A DNA stretch of 64,000 bases, from positions 1-64,000 of the forward strand of contig NZ_MQTZ01000001.1 in assembly GCF_001939115.1 (NCBI RefSeq), written 5' to 3'. The notes beneath the pieces were generated by a model. The model was not told the origin of the DNA and made no database searches. It saw only the letters and a list, made by a program, of their open reading frames with translations. A program made the translations under genes and the position numbers. Position 1 is the first letter of the stretch. Every line of letters begins with the position of its first letter. Positions 26,556 to 35,587 of the stretch are shown in pieces. Source of the DNA: Leptolyngbya sp. 'hensonii'. GTDB taxonomy: Bacteria; Cyanobacteriota; Cyanobacteriia; GCF-001939115.

Positions 26556-27392
26556 TCAGCCTGCTTGGCGACCAATCACTAATTGAGTACCTGTTCGGCA
26601 GTGGAGACAACGGTCGCCCAATTCATGCCACAACATACTGATGGCTTTCATTCCAGTGCAATGGTTGGCACCGATCAATTGAACCTCATACCGTTTCAAG
26701 CGTTCAAGGGTGGCACCGATACGATCGCTACTGGCGTGTAACAGGTGCATGCCACCTAAAACAGCATAAAACTTACGTTCACCTGTAATTTCAGCAATGT
26801 AATCTAGCGTATTGATCACCCCAGCATGAGCACAACCGAGGATTACAACGAAACCATTCGGTGTTTCCATAAACAGTGCCTGGTCATCTGGGAGGAGATC
26901 CCTATCTGTTCGTTCAGGGTTGCACCAGAACCATCCCTCCGTATTCTCAAGCGGATGATGACGTGGGATTGATCCAGTGACCCAAACGCCTGGGATGACT
27001 TCTGTTGGTCTTTCCGTCCAGACCAAACGATGCACCTGATTACTTAATGCCTGTGCATCCTGTATTGGAGATCCAATGTCTCCTCTAGAGCTGTACTTTG
27101 GGGCGATCGCCTCTGGATGCAAGAACAAATCTGTTTTACTACTGTGCTTTAACAAGGCGGGCAAACCACCCGTGTGGTCGTAGTGGCCGTGGCTGATCAC
27201 AATGGCATCCAGATCCACTAAGGAAATGTTTAAACGTTGAGCATTGTGATGCAAAGCAAACCCCTGTCCCGTGTCGAAAAGAACGGGATGATCGTCTGTT
27301 TCGATCAGAAAGGAAAGTCCATGCTCACTCAGGAGCCCTCGGTCTCCAGCCGTGTTATCCACCAGAACTGTAACAACGATGCGTTCAGGCAT
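26556..27392 (-). CDS. MBL-fold metallo-hydrolase
   Basis: A 278-residue metallo-beta-lactamase-fold protein. The metal-binding SHGHYDHTGG is intact; further ligands are likely in GCAHAG and ANHCTG. It resembles the group annotated as ribofuranosylaminobenzene-phosphate synthase-like or MBL hydrolases of unknown substrate (VLFDTGQGF, VILGCAHAGVINTLDYI, AVLGGMHLLHAS). The ATG at 27392 with GAGGGAG in front is preferred over the TTG at 27407. It diverges from the DUF2892-DUF302-Rieske genes and shares their promoter region. Some MBL proteins act in persulfide chemistry; that is only a possibility here. Confidence 0.8.
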   Translation of the reverse strand: MPERIVVTVLVDNTAGDRGLLSEHGLSFLIETDDHPVLFDTGQGFALHHNAQRLNISLVDLDAIVISHGHYDHTGGLPALLKHSSKTDLFLHPEAIAPKYSSRGDIGSPIQDAQALSNQVHRLVWTERPTEVIPGVWVTGSIPRHHPLENTEGWFWCNPERTDRDLLPDDQALFMETPNGFVVILGCAHAGVINTLDYIAEITGERKFYAVLGGMHLLHASSDRIGATLERLKRYEVQLIGANHCTGMKAISMLWHELGDRCLHCRTGTQLVIGRQAG

Positions 27393-27507
27393 TGACGACT
27401 CCCTCAAACCCCCATCGGGGGATGCAATTTAGTCCCTGGGATACCGCCGATCGTCCCTATAACCATTAGCTCCGAAATACGCACCCATTAAAATTACTTT
27501 ACTATTC

Positions 27508-27525
27508 TATAACCAATCAGTTATA
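27508..27525. promoter_or_regulatory. Inverted repeat in divergent promoter region
   Basis: TATAAC-CAATCA-GTTATA lies between the MBL gene (minus strand) and the DUF2892 gene (plus strand). It may be an operator acting on both. The half-sites are the same as in 23392-23408 but in reverse order, so a common regulator is uncertain. Confidence 0.35.
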
Positions 27526-27623
27526 TTAAAGAAGGTTACAAAATGTATTGTTCTCCCCTCAAAATTGCTTCTTGCTGGATTGCAAAAACCTTTTGCAATC
27601 CACTCAACCCTGGAGATGATCTT

Positions 27624-27836
27624 ATGGAAACAAATGTGGGTTTGCTCGATCGCGTGATCCGTGTCCTGTTAGCTTCGGTGCTGTTGTACCTGGGGCTGTT
27701 CCTCTACAGGAGTTCTGCCCTAGGCATTGGGCTGGTTGCCGCAGGTGGCATACTGCTGATAACGGCGCTGGTTGGTTTTTGCGGTCTTTATCGCCTCCTG
27801 GGCATCTACACCAACCAAACTAATAAGCAACTGTAG
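27624..27836 (+). CDS. DUF2892 membrane protein
   Basis: A 70-residue protein with METNVGLLDRVIRVLLASVLLYLGL and a second hydrophobic segment GIGLVAAGGILLITALVGFCGLYRLLGI, the two-helix DUF2892 (YgaP membrane part) pattern with its typical GxCPxY-like end as GFCGLYRLLGI. Such proteins often accompany rhodanese, SQR and other sulfur genes. ATG 27624 was chosen because GGAG lies before it; the open frame starting at 27543 adds an unrelated N-terminus. Confidence 0.85.
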   Translation: METNVGLLDRVIRVLLASVLLYLGLFLYRSSALGIGLVAAGGILLITALVGFCGLYRLLGIYTNQTNKQL

Positions 27837-27871
27837 AAGCATTGACTCATTGATTCTTTGAGGAAACCACT

Positions 27872-28300
27872 ATGACTTACCACTTCAGCAAGGTTGTTGA
27901 TGCCTCCTTTCAAGAAGCGATCACCCAAGTCACCGAATCTCTCAAACAGGAAGGCATGGGCATATTGACCGAAATTGATGTGCAAGCTGCCTTCAAGAAG
28001 AAACTGGACATCGAGTTTCACCAATACAAAATTCTGGGAGCCTGTCATCCTCAAATTGCCTATCAAATGATCCAAACCGATGACAAAGCGGGTGTATTGT
28101 ATCCCTGCAATGTCGTGGTGCAAGAACACGAGGATGGCAGAGTAGAAGTCTCAGCGGTTGATCCGTTGATGATGTTCCTGTCCCTGCACAGTCCGAGAGC
28201 AAAAGAAATTGCGATCGAGGCCAGTCAAAAAATGCAACGGGTGATCGATCGCCTGCCTCAAGCAACCTTGAGTGCTTCGCAAGCTGCATACACTATTTAA
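27872..28300 (+). CDS. DUF302 domain protein
   Basis: A 142-residue DUF302 protein: YHFSKVVDASFQEAITQVTESLKQEGMGILTEIDVQ, then YKILGACHPQIAYQMI and VLYPCNVVVQEHEDGRVEVSAVDP. The pattern is complete and the length normal. DUF302 proteins are widespread in bacteria with sulfide or metal-rich habitats; the biochemical role is not known. It begins 35 bp after DUF2892 and lies 17 bp before the Rieske gene. Confidence 0.88.
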   Translation: MTYHFSKVVDASFQEAITQVTESLKQEGMGILTEIDVQAAFKKKLDIEFHQYKILGACHPQIAYQMIQTDDKAGVLYPCNVVVQEHEDGRVEVSAVDPLMMFLSLHSPRAKEIAIEASQKMQRVIDRLPQATLSASQAAYTI

Positions 28301-28317
28301 AGTCAAGGAGATTCATC

Positions 28318-28854
28318 ATGGACGACAGTATGTCGCTCGAAAACCCATCCCTATCCCGGCGACAACTCCTCAATTTTCTAACCGGAGCGACTGTTGCTGC
28401 TACTGCTGGTTCCGCTCTCTACGCAGTTGGCAAATTCTTCATTCCTCCCGCAGAGTCAACCGGAGCAGGGGGGGCCATTCTCGCTAAAGATATTCTCGGA
28501 AATCCAATCCCAGCAAGGCAAATCTTGGCAGAGGCATCCGGAACTCGTGCCCTAGTTGCAGGTCTGGCAGGAGAACCCACTTACCTGGTCGTCCAAGAAG
28601 ATAACACGCTGGATGCTATGGGAATTGTGGATAACTGCACCCACCTGGGCTGCACCTTCCCCTGGAATCCGATGGATCAGCAGTTTCAATGTCCCTGTCA
28701 TGGCTCTCTCTATGCCCCTGATGGCACAGTAGTTCGTGGCCCAGCTCCCCTTCCCCTCAAAATTGTTCACGTTGCTGTCATCGATAACAACATTTTGATC
28801 TCACCCTGGACAGAACCCGATCCTCGCACTGGAGAAACCCCCTGGTGGGTTTGA
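28318..28854 (+). CDS. Rieske [2Fe-2S] protein (PetC-like)
   Basis: A 178-residue Rieske protein. Two cluster-binding boxes, CTHLGC and CPCHGS, are intact. The N-terminus has SRRQLLNFLTGATVAATAGSALYAVG, a twin-arginine-like signal that would stay as membrane anchor, as in cytochrome b6f PetC. It is likely an additional Rieske isoform rather than the main b6f subunit, because no petA or petB is next to it and it is grouped with DUF302/DUF2892. A perfect AAGGAG precedes the ATG. Confidence 0.9.
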   Translation: MDDSMSLENPSLSRRQLLNFLTGATVAATAGSALYAVGKFFIPPAESTGAGGAILAKDILGNPIPARQILAEASGTRALVAGLAGEPTYLVVQEDNTLDAMGIVDNCTHLGCTFPWNPMDQQFQCPCHGSLYAPDGTVVRGPAPLPLKIVHVAVIDNNILISPWTEPDPRTGETPWWV

Positions 28855-28908
28855 TTCGGGTTGCCCATATCCAAGAACTTTTCTCTCTTTTGAATCACCA
28901 AGAACTTT

Positions 28909-29322
28909 ATGAAAATTGCCGTATCCAGTCAAAACCAGACCAGCGTAACTGCCCATCTTGGACATTGTCAAAAATTCTGGATTTATGACGTAGACAACGC
29001 CACCATTCAAACCAAAGAACTGCTCAAGCTTACCAAAGACCAGAGCTTTCATGAAAGTTCCTCCAAAGACCCTCACCCACTGGATGGGATCCAGGTTCTG
29101 ATTAGCGGCAGTATGGGACGTGGCCTAGCCCGCCGTCTGGAATCCAAAGGCATTCAACCGATTATCACGCCTGAAACTGACCCGGATACAGCCATCACTG
29201 CCTATCTTGCGGGTTCTCTTGTAGTCATGACTCCAGAGGAGGTTGAGCATCACCATGACGTAGACCCACTTGTTGTCCCTCAGGTCGATCGAGACACTGG
29301 GAGTAGTAGCTGCCACGAGTAA
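28909..29322 (+). CDS. NifX/NifB-C-like iron-cluster-binding protein
   Basis: A 137-residue protein of the dinitrogenase FeMo-cofactor biosynthesis (NifX/NafY) fold: KIAVSSQNQTSVTAHLGHCQKFWIYDVD at the start and GIQVLISGSMGRGLARRLESKGIQPIIT later. The end is His/Cys rich (EEVEHHHDVDP, SSSCHE), which may bind metal. No other nif gene is present, so it is probably one of the stand-alone members of unknown role. It follows the Rieske gene by 54 bp on the same strand. Confidence 0.85.
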   Translation: MKIAVSSQNQTSVTAHLGHCQKFWIYDVDNATIQTKELLKLTKDQSFHESSSKDPHPLDGIQVLISGSMGRGLARRLESKGIQPIITPETDPDTAITAYLAGSLVVMTPEEVEHHHDVDPLVVPQVDRDTGSSSCHE

Positions 29323-29822
29323 CGGTAACAACAACATTTTGGCGTTGCTGCATCGCACTATGATTTCGCTGGATTCCAGATGGAGTGCCAAGGCTTCCAG
29401 AAATCGTCTCATAGACAAGTTCAGCAACGCCCAACTTTTTTCATTAGGAAATTTATAATCTTCACCGCAGCTCATCCAAAGCTGTTTGTAAATTTCTGTA
29501 CATTTTTATACAGAATTCATGGCATGAAAGTTGTGAAATTCATACTTAATCAATATTCAATTCAAGTGATGAAATTTGGCTCAGGGCTGCCTGATTAGTG
29601 CAGAAATAGGGTAGGTTCTCCCTTCAAGGAGACTGTTACATTGATCTGAACTTCCCACTTACAATGCTACTTGTACCCCCCCACACCTGGGGATGGAAAT
29701 ATGGGACGGTAATCAGGTAGTCAGGTAGTTGATCTATCCTGCAGGGCAAACTTGCAGTTTATGATGCAACTTTTTTGCTGTTTTTCAACCCCTGGACTGT
29801 TTTCGTTTGAGGTATTTCCAAA
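29323..29822. other. 500-bp intergenic region before the ammonium transporter
   Basis: No gene is supported. Short open frames on both strands lack ribosome sites and similarity. The region contains the NtcA-type site at 29498-29511. Confidence 0.5.
29498..29511 (+). promoter_or_regulatory. NtcA-type site (GTA-N8-TAC)
   Basis: GTACATTTTTATAC fits exactly the GTA-N8-TAC consensus of the cyanobacterial nitrogen regulator NtcA. It lies about 310 bp upstream of the ammonium transporter gene; TGAAAT occurs 22 bp further, at the spacing expected for the -10 box of an NtcA-activated promoter. Ammonium transporter genes are classical NtcA targets. Confidence 0.6.
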
Positions 29823-31448
29823 ATGATGCTAAAGCTACCTGGAAAACGATCGAGGCGTAAGCGCTATGCTTTGCCCAAAATGGACAGATGGCTGTCTGCG
29901 CTTTCCGAATATGGTCAAGAAATTCAGAGACTTGCGCCGACTTGGCAGGCTTGCATTCCCCTGGCCTGTTTAATTGTTCTGTTCTGGGGAATGGCTGCTG
30001 TTGCCCAAGATCCTCCCAAAGTTGAGGATGTTGCGAAGACAGTTGAGACCTTGAAAGTCGGGCTAGATACCCTGTGGGTTATGGTTGCCGGAATGCTGGT
30101 CTTCTTCATGAATGCCGGATTCGGCATGCTGGAAACTGGTTTCTGCCGACAGAAAAACGCAGTGAATGTTCTAGCAAAGAACCTGATTGTTTTTGCCCTG
30201 TCCACCATCGCTTTCTGGGTGATTGGATTTGGCCTGATGTTTGGTAACACCAGTGGCGGCTTCTTTGGTTCTGAAGGGCTGTTCTTTCTGAGTGGTGCTG
30301 ATAATAGTCCTGCTGTAGCGGATTACGCGGGGGCTTACAAGTCTATCAGTTGGGCAGGTGTGCCCTTGATGGCCAAGTTTTTCTTCCAACTGGTATTCGC
30401 TGGTACTGCAGCCACGATCGTCTCAGGAGCGGTGGCTGAACGAATTAAGTTCGTGGATTTCCTGATTTTCAGTCTTTTCCTGGTGGGCATCGCCTATCCC
30501 CTCACTGGCCATTGGATCTGGGGTGGAGGCTGGATTGCCAATATGTTTAAAGATGCCAGTGGGACAACGACTCTAGGCTTTTGGGACTTCGCTGGCTCCA
30601 CAGTCGTTCACTCGGTGGGAGGCTGGGCTGCATTGATGGGTGCCGCGTTTCTGGGTCCCCGGATTGGTAAGTTCAATAGCGATGGTTCGCCGAGTGCGCT
30701 TCCTGGGCACAACATGGCGATCGCCACCCTGGGTTGTCTGATCCTCTGGCTGGGCTGGTTTGGGTTCAACCCCGGTTCTACGATGGCCGTTGGAGATGGC
30801 TCTTTGCTGGCTCACATTGCAATTACCACAAACACGGCTGCGGCCTTTGGCGGCGTTGCTGCCACGATGACAGCCTGGTTCCTGCTGGGTAAGCCTGACC
30901 TGTCGATGATCATCAACGGAATTCTGGCGGGTTTGGTGGGTATCACCGCTCCCTGTGCCTGGGTCACGGTTCCCTCCGCAGCCGTCATTGGTATCGTGGC
31001 TGGTGTGCTAGTTGTGTTTGCGGTCGGTTTCTTCGATCGTCTGAAGATTGATGACCCTGTGGGTGCTATTTCCGTTCACCTGGTTTGTGGTGTTTGGGGT
31101 ACCCTGGCCGTTGGTTTGTTTGCAGTTGGGCCTGGGAAAGGAACTGGTGCGCTGGCTTATACAGCAGGTCCAGCTGCTGGGTTATTCGCCAACGGTGGCT
31201 TCAGTCAATTGGGGGTCCAACTGATTGGGGCACTTTCCGTGGGAGGTACGATCGTGTTGTTATCTAGCATTGTCTGGTTTGGCCTCAAACTACTGTTAGG
31301 TATTCGGGTTTCTGCCGAAGAGGAACTGCATGGCCTCGATATTGGCGAACATGGTATGGAAGCTTACAGCGGGTTTATGAAGGAGTCCACAGTGGTGTCT
31401 TCTCCGATTTCTGCTTCTGATAAGGGTATTACCAGTACCTCCTACTAA
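29823..31448 (+). CDS. amt: Ammonium transporter (Amt family)
   Basis: A 541-residue Amt/MEP transporter. After a basic leader and a signal-like helix ([20 protein letters not shown]) it has the 11-helix Amt body: [75 protein letters not shown] and [23 protein letters not shown] with the conserved pore histidine. The C-terminal [14 protein letters not shown] is the region that contacts PII/GlnK. The extra N-terminal segment agrees with the longer cyanobacterial members. Confidence 0.96.
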   Translation: MMLKLPGKRSRRKRYALPKMDRWLSALSEYGQEIQRLAPTWQACIPLACLIVLFWGMAAVAQDPPKVEDVAKTVETLKVGLDTLWVMVAGMLVFFMNAGFGMLETGFCRQKNAVNVLAKNLIVFALSTIAFWVIGFGLMFGNTSGGFFGSEGLFFLSGADNSPAVADYAGAYKSISWAGVPLMAKFFFQLVFAGTAATIVSGAVAERIKFVDFLIFSLFLVGIAYPLTGHWIWGGGWIANMFKDASGTTTLGFWDFAGSTVVHSVGGWAALMGAAFLGPRIGKFNSDGSPSALPGHNMAIATLGCLILWLGWFGFNPGSTMAVGDGSLLAHIAITTNTAAAFGGVAATMTAWFLLGKPDLSMIINGILAGLVGITAPCAWVTVPSAAVIGIVAGVLVVFAVGFFDRLKIDDPVGAISVHLVCGVWGTLAVGLFAVGPGKGTGALAYTAGPAAGLFANGGFSQLGVQLIGALSVGGTIVLLSSIVWFGLKLLLGIRVSAEEELHGLDIGEHGMEAYSGFMKESTVVSSPISASDKGITSTSY

Positions 31449-31850
31449 TTGATTTAAGCTAGGCCTATTGCCTGATCACTATATAAACTATCACTTGCAT
31501 GAGTTTTATCAGGGGTGCGGGGGCTGAGTCCCTCCACCCTTTATTTTTGGCATTAATATACTGGCCCATCTCCCGTTCTGGGTACACAGTAGCCCTTTGG
31601 GGGAGAAGGGGCTGGGGGCTGTAGACGCGCAGCGGCTTCCCCTTGGGTGGGCAACCTTGCAAAACTGGGATGCTCTCTCTCTGTTACCGTGCATGCATAG
31701 TTCCCCCTTGGGAAGGCGCAAGGCTGGGGTGGGTTGAGAAGACAACTCATCTAGCCAGGTATAACCTGCTTTCCTCCCTTCAACAGATGGGCAAAGACCC
31801 TATTCCCCTCTACTGTGGGATAGAATCTTTGGGAAGAATTGCTAGCAACC
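31449..31850. other. Intergenic region with dispersed repeats
   Basis: About 400 bp without a gene. Around 31586-31677 lies copy C of the dispersed repeat, with the same 57-bp block (31621-31677) as at 7163 and 7799. Behind it a further small palindromic element follows (31702-31738, TTCCCCCTTGGGAAGG type). No promoter for the next gene is clear. Confidence 0.7.
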
Positions 31851-34800
31851 ATGCCACTGTCCACAATCACCCCCGATCCCCTGTGGTTCAAGACTGCTAT
31901 CATCTACGAGGTGCCCGTGCGGGCCTTTGCTGACAGCAATGGAGACGGCATTGGTGACTTTCGAGGTTTGACCGAGAAGCTCGACTATTTGCAAGATCTC
32001 GGAGTAACAGCCCTTTGGGTATTGCCCTTCTTTCCCTCTCCGCTGCGAGATGATGGGTATGACATTGCTGATTACACCAGTGTGAACCCTATTTATGGCA
32101 CCCTGGACGATTTTCGTACCTTTCTGACCGCTGCCCATCAGCGAGAGATTCGAGTCATTATTGAGCTGATCATCAACCATACCTCCGATCAGCATCCCTG
32201 GTTTCAACGGGCCAGACGAGCCCCTGCAGATAGCCCTGAACGAGATTTCTACGTCTGGAGTGACACAGCAGAAAGATATCAAGAGGCACGGATTATTTTC
32301 CAGGATTTTGAAACATCCAACTGGACCTGGGATCCGATCCCCAAAGCCTACTACTGGCACCGCTTTTATTCCCACCAACCCGATCTGAACTACGACAATC
32401 CAGCCGTTCAACAGGCTGTGTTTCAGGTGCTGGATTTCTGGCTGGCCATGGGGGTGGATGGTCTGCGGATGGATGCAGTGCCCTACCTGTACGAACGGGA
32501 GGGCACCAACTGTGAAAACCTGCCGGAAACCCATGCTTTCCTGAAACAGTTGCGTCAATACGTGGATCAAAATTATCCCAACCGAATGCTGCTAGCTGAG
32601 GCCAACCAGTGGCCCGAAGATGCTGCCGCCTACTATGGGGCCGGGGATGAATGCCACATGAACTTCCACTTTCCCCTCATGCCCCGCCTGTTCATGTCCC
32701 TGCGGATGGAAGACAGTTTCCCGATCACCGATATCCTGCAACAGACTCCCCCCATTCCCGATAACTGTCAGTGGGGCCTGTTTCTGCGGAACCATGATGA
32801 ACTGACCCTGGAAATGGTGACGGACGAGGACCGGGACTACATGTACCGGGTTTACGCCCAGGATCTGGAGATGCGAGTCAACCTGGGCATTCGGCGACGG
32901 TTGGCCCCCCTACTGGGCAACGATCGTCGCCAGATCGAACTCCTCAACAGCCTCCTCCTCTCCCTGCCAGGAACGCCCGTTCTCTACTACGGGGATGAGA
33001 TTGGCATGGGGGATAACGTCTATATTGGCGATCGCAATGGGGTGCGGACGCCGATGCAATGGAGTGCCGATCGCAATGCAGGTTTCAGTCGGGCCAATCC
33101 CCACCGGCTCTACCTGCCCTTACTGGTTGAGTCGGAATACCACTATGAAGCCGTTAACGTAGAGGCCCAGCGAGCCAATCCCAACTCCCTCTGGCATGCC
33201 ATGCGACGGCTGATTGCAACCCGAAAACGCTTTCAGGCATTGGGGAAAGGGAGTTTTGAGTTCCTCCATCCCGATAACCGCAAAGTGCTGGCTTTTACCC
33301 GGACCTACGGGGAAGAACATATTCTGGTTGTGGCCAATCTCTCCCGTTTTGTCCAAATGGTGGACCTGGATCTGACGGCTTTCAAGGGCATGGTGCCGGT
33401 GGAAATCTTTGGCCGCACAGAATTTCCCGTGATCTCAGAGGCCCCCTACTTCCTCAGTATCGCTCCCTATGCCTTCTACTGGTTCACCCTGAAGTTACAA
33501 CCGGCTCAAATTCAACCACGCCCCCTGTCTCAATTGCCAACCCTAAAGGTACGGGGCCAGTGGCAGACTGTGTTTTCCCAGCGCAATGTGAAACAGGATC
33601 TGGAACTGCTACTGCCAGATTATTTGATGACCTATTCCTGGTATGGCGGCAGAATACGCCCGGTGCAGTCGGTTCACATCACAGAGGCGATCGAAATCCC
33701 AGGGATGGCCGGTCACAATCTGCCAGGAGCGGAGGCCATGTTGGTCTGGCTGCAGGTGGATTATATCCAGGGCAACCCTGAAACCTATCTGCTCTGCCTG
33801 ACCTGGGCCGAGGGCGAAGCAGCCCTGCATCTACAGGCGGAAATGCCCCAGACGATCGTGGCCCGGTTACAGGTCGAGGGTCAGCCAGAACCGGGGATTC
33901 TGTGTGCGGCCACGACGGAGAAAACCACCTGGATGGCTCTGCTGGAGACGATCGCCCACGATCAAACCTTGAATGGTCGTGGGGGGAAACTTCTGGCCAA
34001 GGCAACGGAACGGTTTGTCGATCTCAAGGGGGAGGCGGATCACCTGGACCCGCAACTACTTCGGGGAGAGCATGGCAATACCCTGATGCTGTACTGGGAT
34101 TCGTCCCACCCCGGCACCATCTCTAACCCGGTGCTGCTGCTGAAACTCTTGAATCGGGTCGAGGCTGGGGTCAATCCGGACCTGGAAATTCGCCGCTTTC
34201 TGGATCAGAACCAGCGGTTTCCCCAAATTTCCTCAATCGCAGGTTGGCTGGAGTATCGTCCCGATCGGGCTGAACCCATGACGATCGGGATTCTGCAGGA
34301 ATATATCCCAGATGCCCGTAGCAGTTGGGACTATACCCTCGATCGGCTGCGGGACTACTTCGAACTGGTGACGACCCACAAAGCCGGTCTGACAGAAATC
34401 CCTGTTCCGGAGGGGTCTCTCCTCGATCTGCAGGCGGTGTTCTCAGAACCAGAAATAGTCCCCGAACGGGACTCCTGGGAGCCTGGGAGCCTGGAAGGGG
34501 GCATCAATCTGTCCCATGCCTCTCCCTACAGTAGTTCCAGAACCCTGGCTCAGGAAACCCTGGGCTCTTTACTGGCGAACGCACAACTGTTGGGCCAGCG
34601 CACGGCGGAACTCCATTGTGCCCTGGCCTCCGACGAAGAAAATCTCCAGTTTATCCCAGAGCCGTTTACCTCGTTTTATCAGCGATCGGTCTACCAATAT
34701 GCTCGCAACCTGACCGGCAAGACGCTGCTGCTGCTGAAACAGCGGCTCAGAGCCCTGCCACCAGAGTCTCAGGTGCTGGCCCAGCAGGTTTTGGGACATC

Positions 34801-35339
34801 AAGAAAAGCTGATGGCCTGCTTCCAGCCCCTCCTGAACGGGAAAATTACGGCTTTGCGGACAAGGTATCATGGCAATTACCATTTGGGACAGGTCCTTTA
34901 CACTGGTAAAGACTTCATTGTGACGGATTTTGGTGGCAGTCCCAGACGCACCCTGAACGAACGGCGCATGAAGCGATCGCCGCTGCGAGATGTGGCTGGC
35001 CTGTTGCAATCTTTCTCACTGGCTATTGCTGTGGCGTTGCACCGGGAAGTGGAAAGTGGTCTGATCCGCCCAGAGCAATTGCCTGTTGTAGAGCAGTGGA
35101 AGCACTTCCTCTATCAATGGACCAGTGCAGCCCTTTTGCAAGGCTACCTGACGATCGCAAGCCAGGACAAATTTCTGCCCCAAACTCACCAGGAATTACA
35201 AATTTTGTTGGATGTGTACCTGCTGGAAAAAGCGATGGCCAACCTGAGTGATGTGCTTCATGACTTACCATCCAGCCTGCTGTATCAGCATCCGGAGCGC
35301 CTGCCGATCGCCCTGGATCAGATCCTGCAACTGAAATAG
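31851..35339 (+). CDS. treS: Trehalose synthase/maltokinase fusion (TreS-Mak)
   Basis: About 1162 residues. The N-terminal 550 are a GH13 trehalose synthase that interconverts maltose and trehalose: YEVPVRAFADSNGDGIGDFRGL, catalytic GLRMDAVPYLYEREG, the acid LLAEANQWPED and FLRNHDEL. The rest is a maltokinase-like part, which makes maltose 1-phosphate for GlgE-type glucan synthesis; GNYHLGQVLYTGKDFIVTDFGGSP has the conserved kinase-like His and Asp. The fusion is known in several bacteria. ATG 31851 is preferred over the TTG at 31839. Neither glgE nor other partners are in the window. Confidence 0.93.
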   Translation: MPLSTITPDPLWFKTAIIYEVPVRAFADSNGDGIGDFRGLTEKLDYLQDLGVTALWVLPFFPSPLRDDGYDIADYTSVNPIYGTLDDFRTFLTAAHQREIRVIIELIINHTSDQHPWFQRARRAPADSPERDFYVWSDTAERYQEARIIFQDFETSNWTWDPIPKAYYWHRFYSHQPDLNYDNPAVQQAVFQVLDFWLAMGVDGLRMDAVPYLYEREGTNCENLPETHAFLKQLRQYVDQNYPNRMLLAEANQWPEDAAAYYGAGDECHMNFHFPLMPRLFMSLRMEDSFPITDILQQTPPIPDNCQWGLFLRNHDELTLEMVTDEDRDYMYRVYAQDLEMRVNLGIRRRLAPLLGNDRRQIELLNSLLLSLPGTPVLYYGDEIGMGDNVYIGDRNGVRTPMQWSADRNAGFSRANPHRLYLPLLVESEYHYEAVNVEAQRANPNSLWHAMRRLIATRKRFQALGKGSFEFLHPDNRKVLAFTRTYGEEHILVVANLSRFVQMVDLDLTAFKGMVPVEIFGRTEFPVISEAPYFLSIAPYAFYWFTLKLQPAQIQPRPLSQLPTLKVRGQWQTVFSQRNVKQDLELLLPDYLMTYSWYGGRIRPVQSVHITEAIEIPGMAGHNLPGAEAMLVWLQVDYIQGNPETYLLCLTWAEGEAALHLQAEMPQTIVARLQVEGQPEPGILCAATTEKTTWMALLETIAHDQTLNGRGGKLLAKATERFVDLKGEADHLDPQLLRGEHGNTLMLYWDSSHPGTISNPVLLLKLLNRVEAGVNPDLEIRRFLDQNQRFPQISSIAGWLEYRPDRAEPMTIGILQEYIPDARSSWDYTLDRLRDYFELVTTHKAGLTEIPVPEGSLLDLQAVFSEPEIVPERDSWEPGSLEGGINLSHASPYSSSRTLAQETLGSLLANAQLLGQRTAELHCALASDEENLQFIPEPFTSFYQRSVYQYARNLTGKTLLLLKQRLRALPPESQVLAQQVLGHQEKLMACFQPLLNGKITALRTRYHGNYHLGQVLYTGKDFIVTDFGGSPRRTLNERRMKRSPLRDVAGLLQSFSLAIAVALHREVESGLIRPEQLPVVEQWKHFLYQWTSAALLQGYLTIASQDKFLPQTHQELQILLDVYLLEKAMANLSDVLHDLPSSLLYQHPERLPIALDQILQLK

Positions 35340-35445
35340 CTGAGGCATCCGGTTGCAGACCCAGTCTGTCCCTCGAACCAATCGCTCCCTGAGCCAAGCC
35401 GTTCACAAAGTGTCCCCGTAGGGGATAGGGAGTATTCCAAGATGA

Positions 35446-35552
35446 TTAAGAAATGAGAATTAAATAACGTAGGGGTTTGGGGGCGAAGCCCCCAAACAGT
35501 GGCAACGCCCCTGCACCCCAATTGTTCATCTTATTTAATTCGTGATCCTAAG
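35446..35552. mobile_element. 107-bp MITE, TIR family GAATTAAATAA
   Basis: The left end TTAAGAAATGAGAATTAAATAA (35446-35467) is written here in part only: its inner half GAATTAAATAA pairs with TTATTTAATTC of the right end (35531-35551). Between them is a perfect 10-bp hairpin (35475-35497, GTTTGGGGGC-GAA-GCCCCCAAAC). The same ends occur at 60067-60210. The rest of 35340-35587 shows no gene. Confidence 0.75.
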
Positions 35553-35587
35553 TTGGTTTTTGGAGGGGTGAGGATGATTGATTCCAA

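Noticed and set aside
26351-26575. A full 74-residue gene on the minus strand before the MBL gene
   Set aside because: Only the last 20 residues resemble a ParE N-terminus and then a stop follows; the rest has no similarity, so only a remnant is called.
28909-29322. Evidence for nitrogen fixation from the NifX-like gene
   Set aside because: No nifH, nifD, nifK, nifE, nifN or nifB is in the window; stand-alone NifX-fold proteins are common in non-fixers.
31842-32570. 242-codon minus-strand frame opposite trehalose synthase
   Set aside because: Antisense shadow of the GH13 coding frame.
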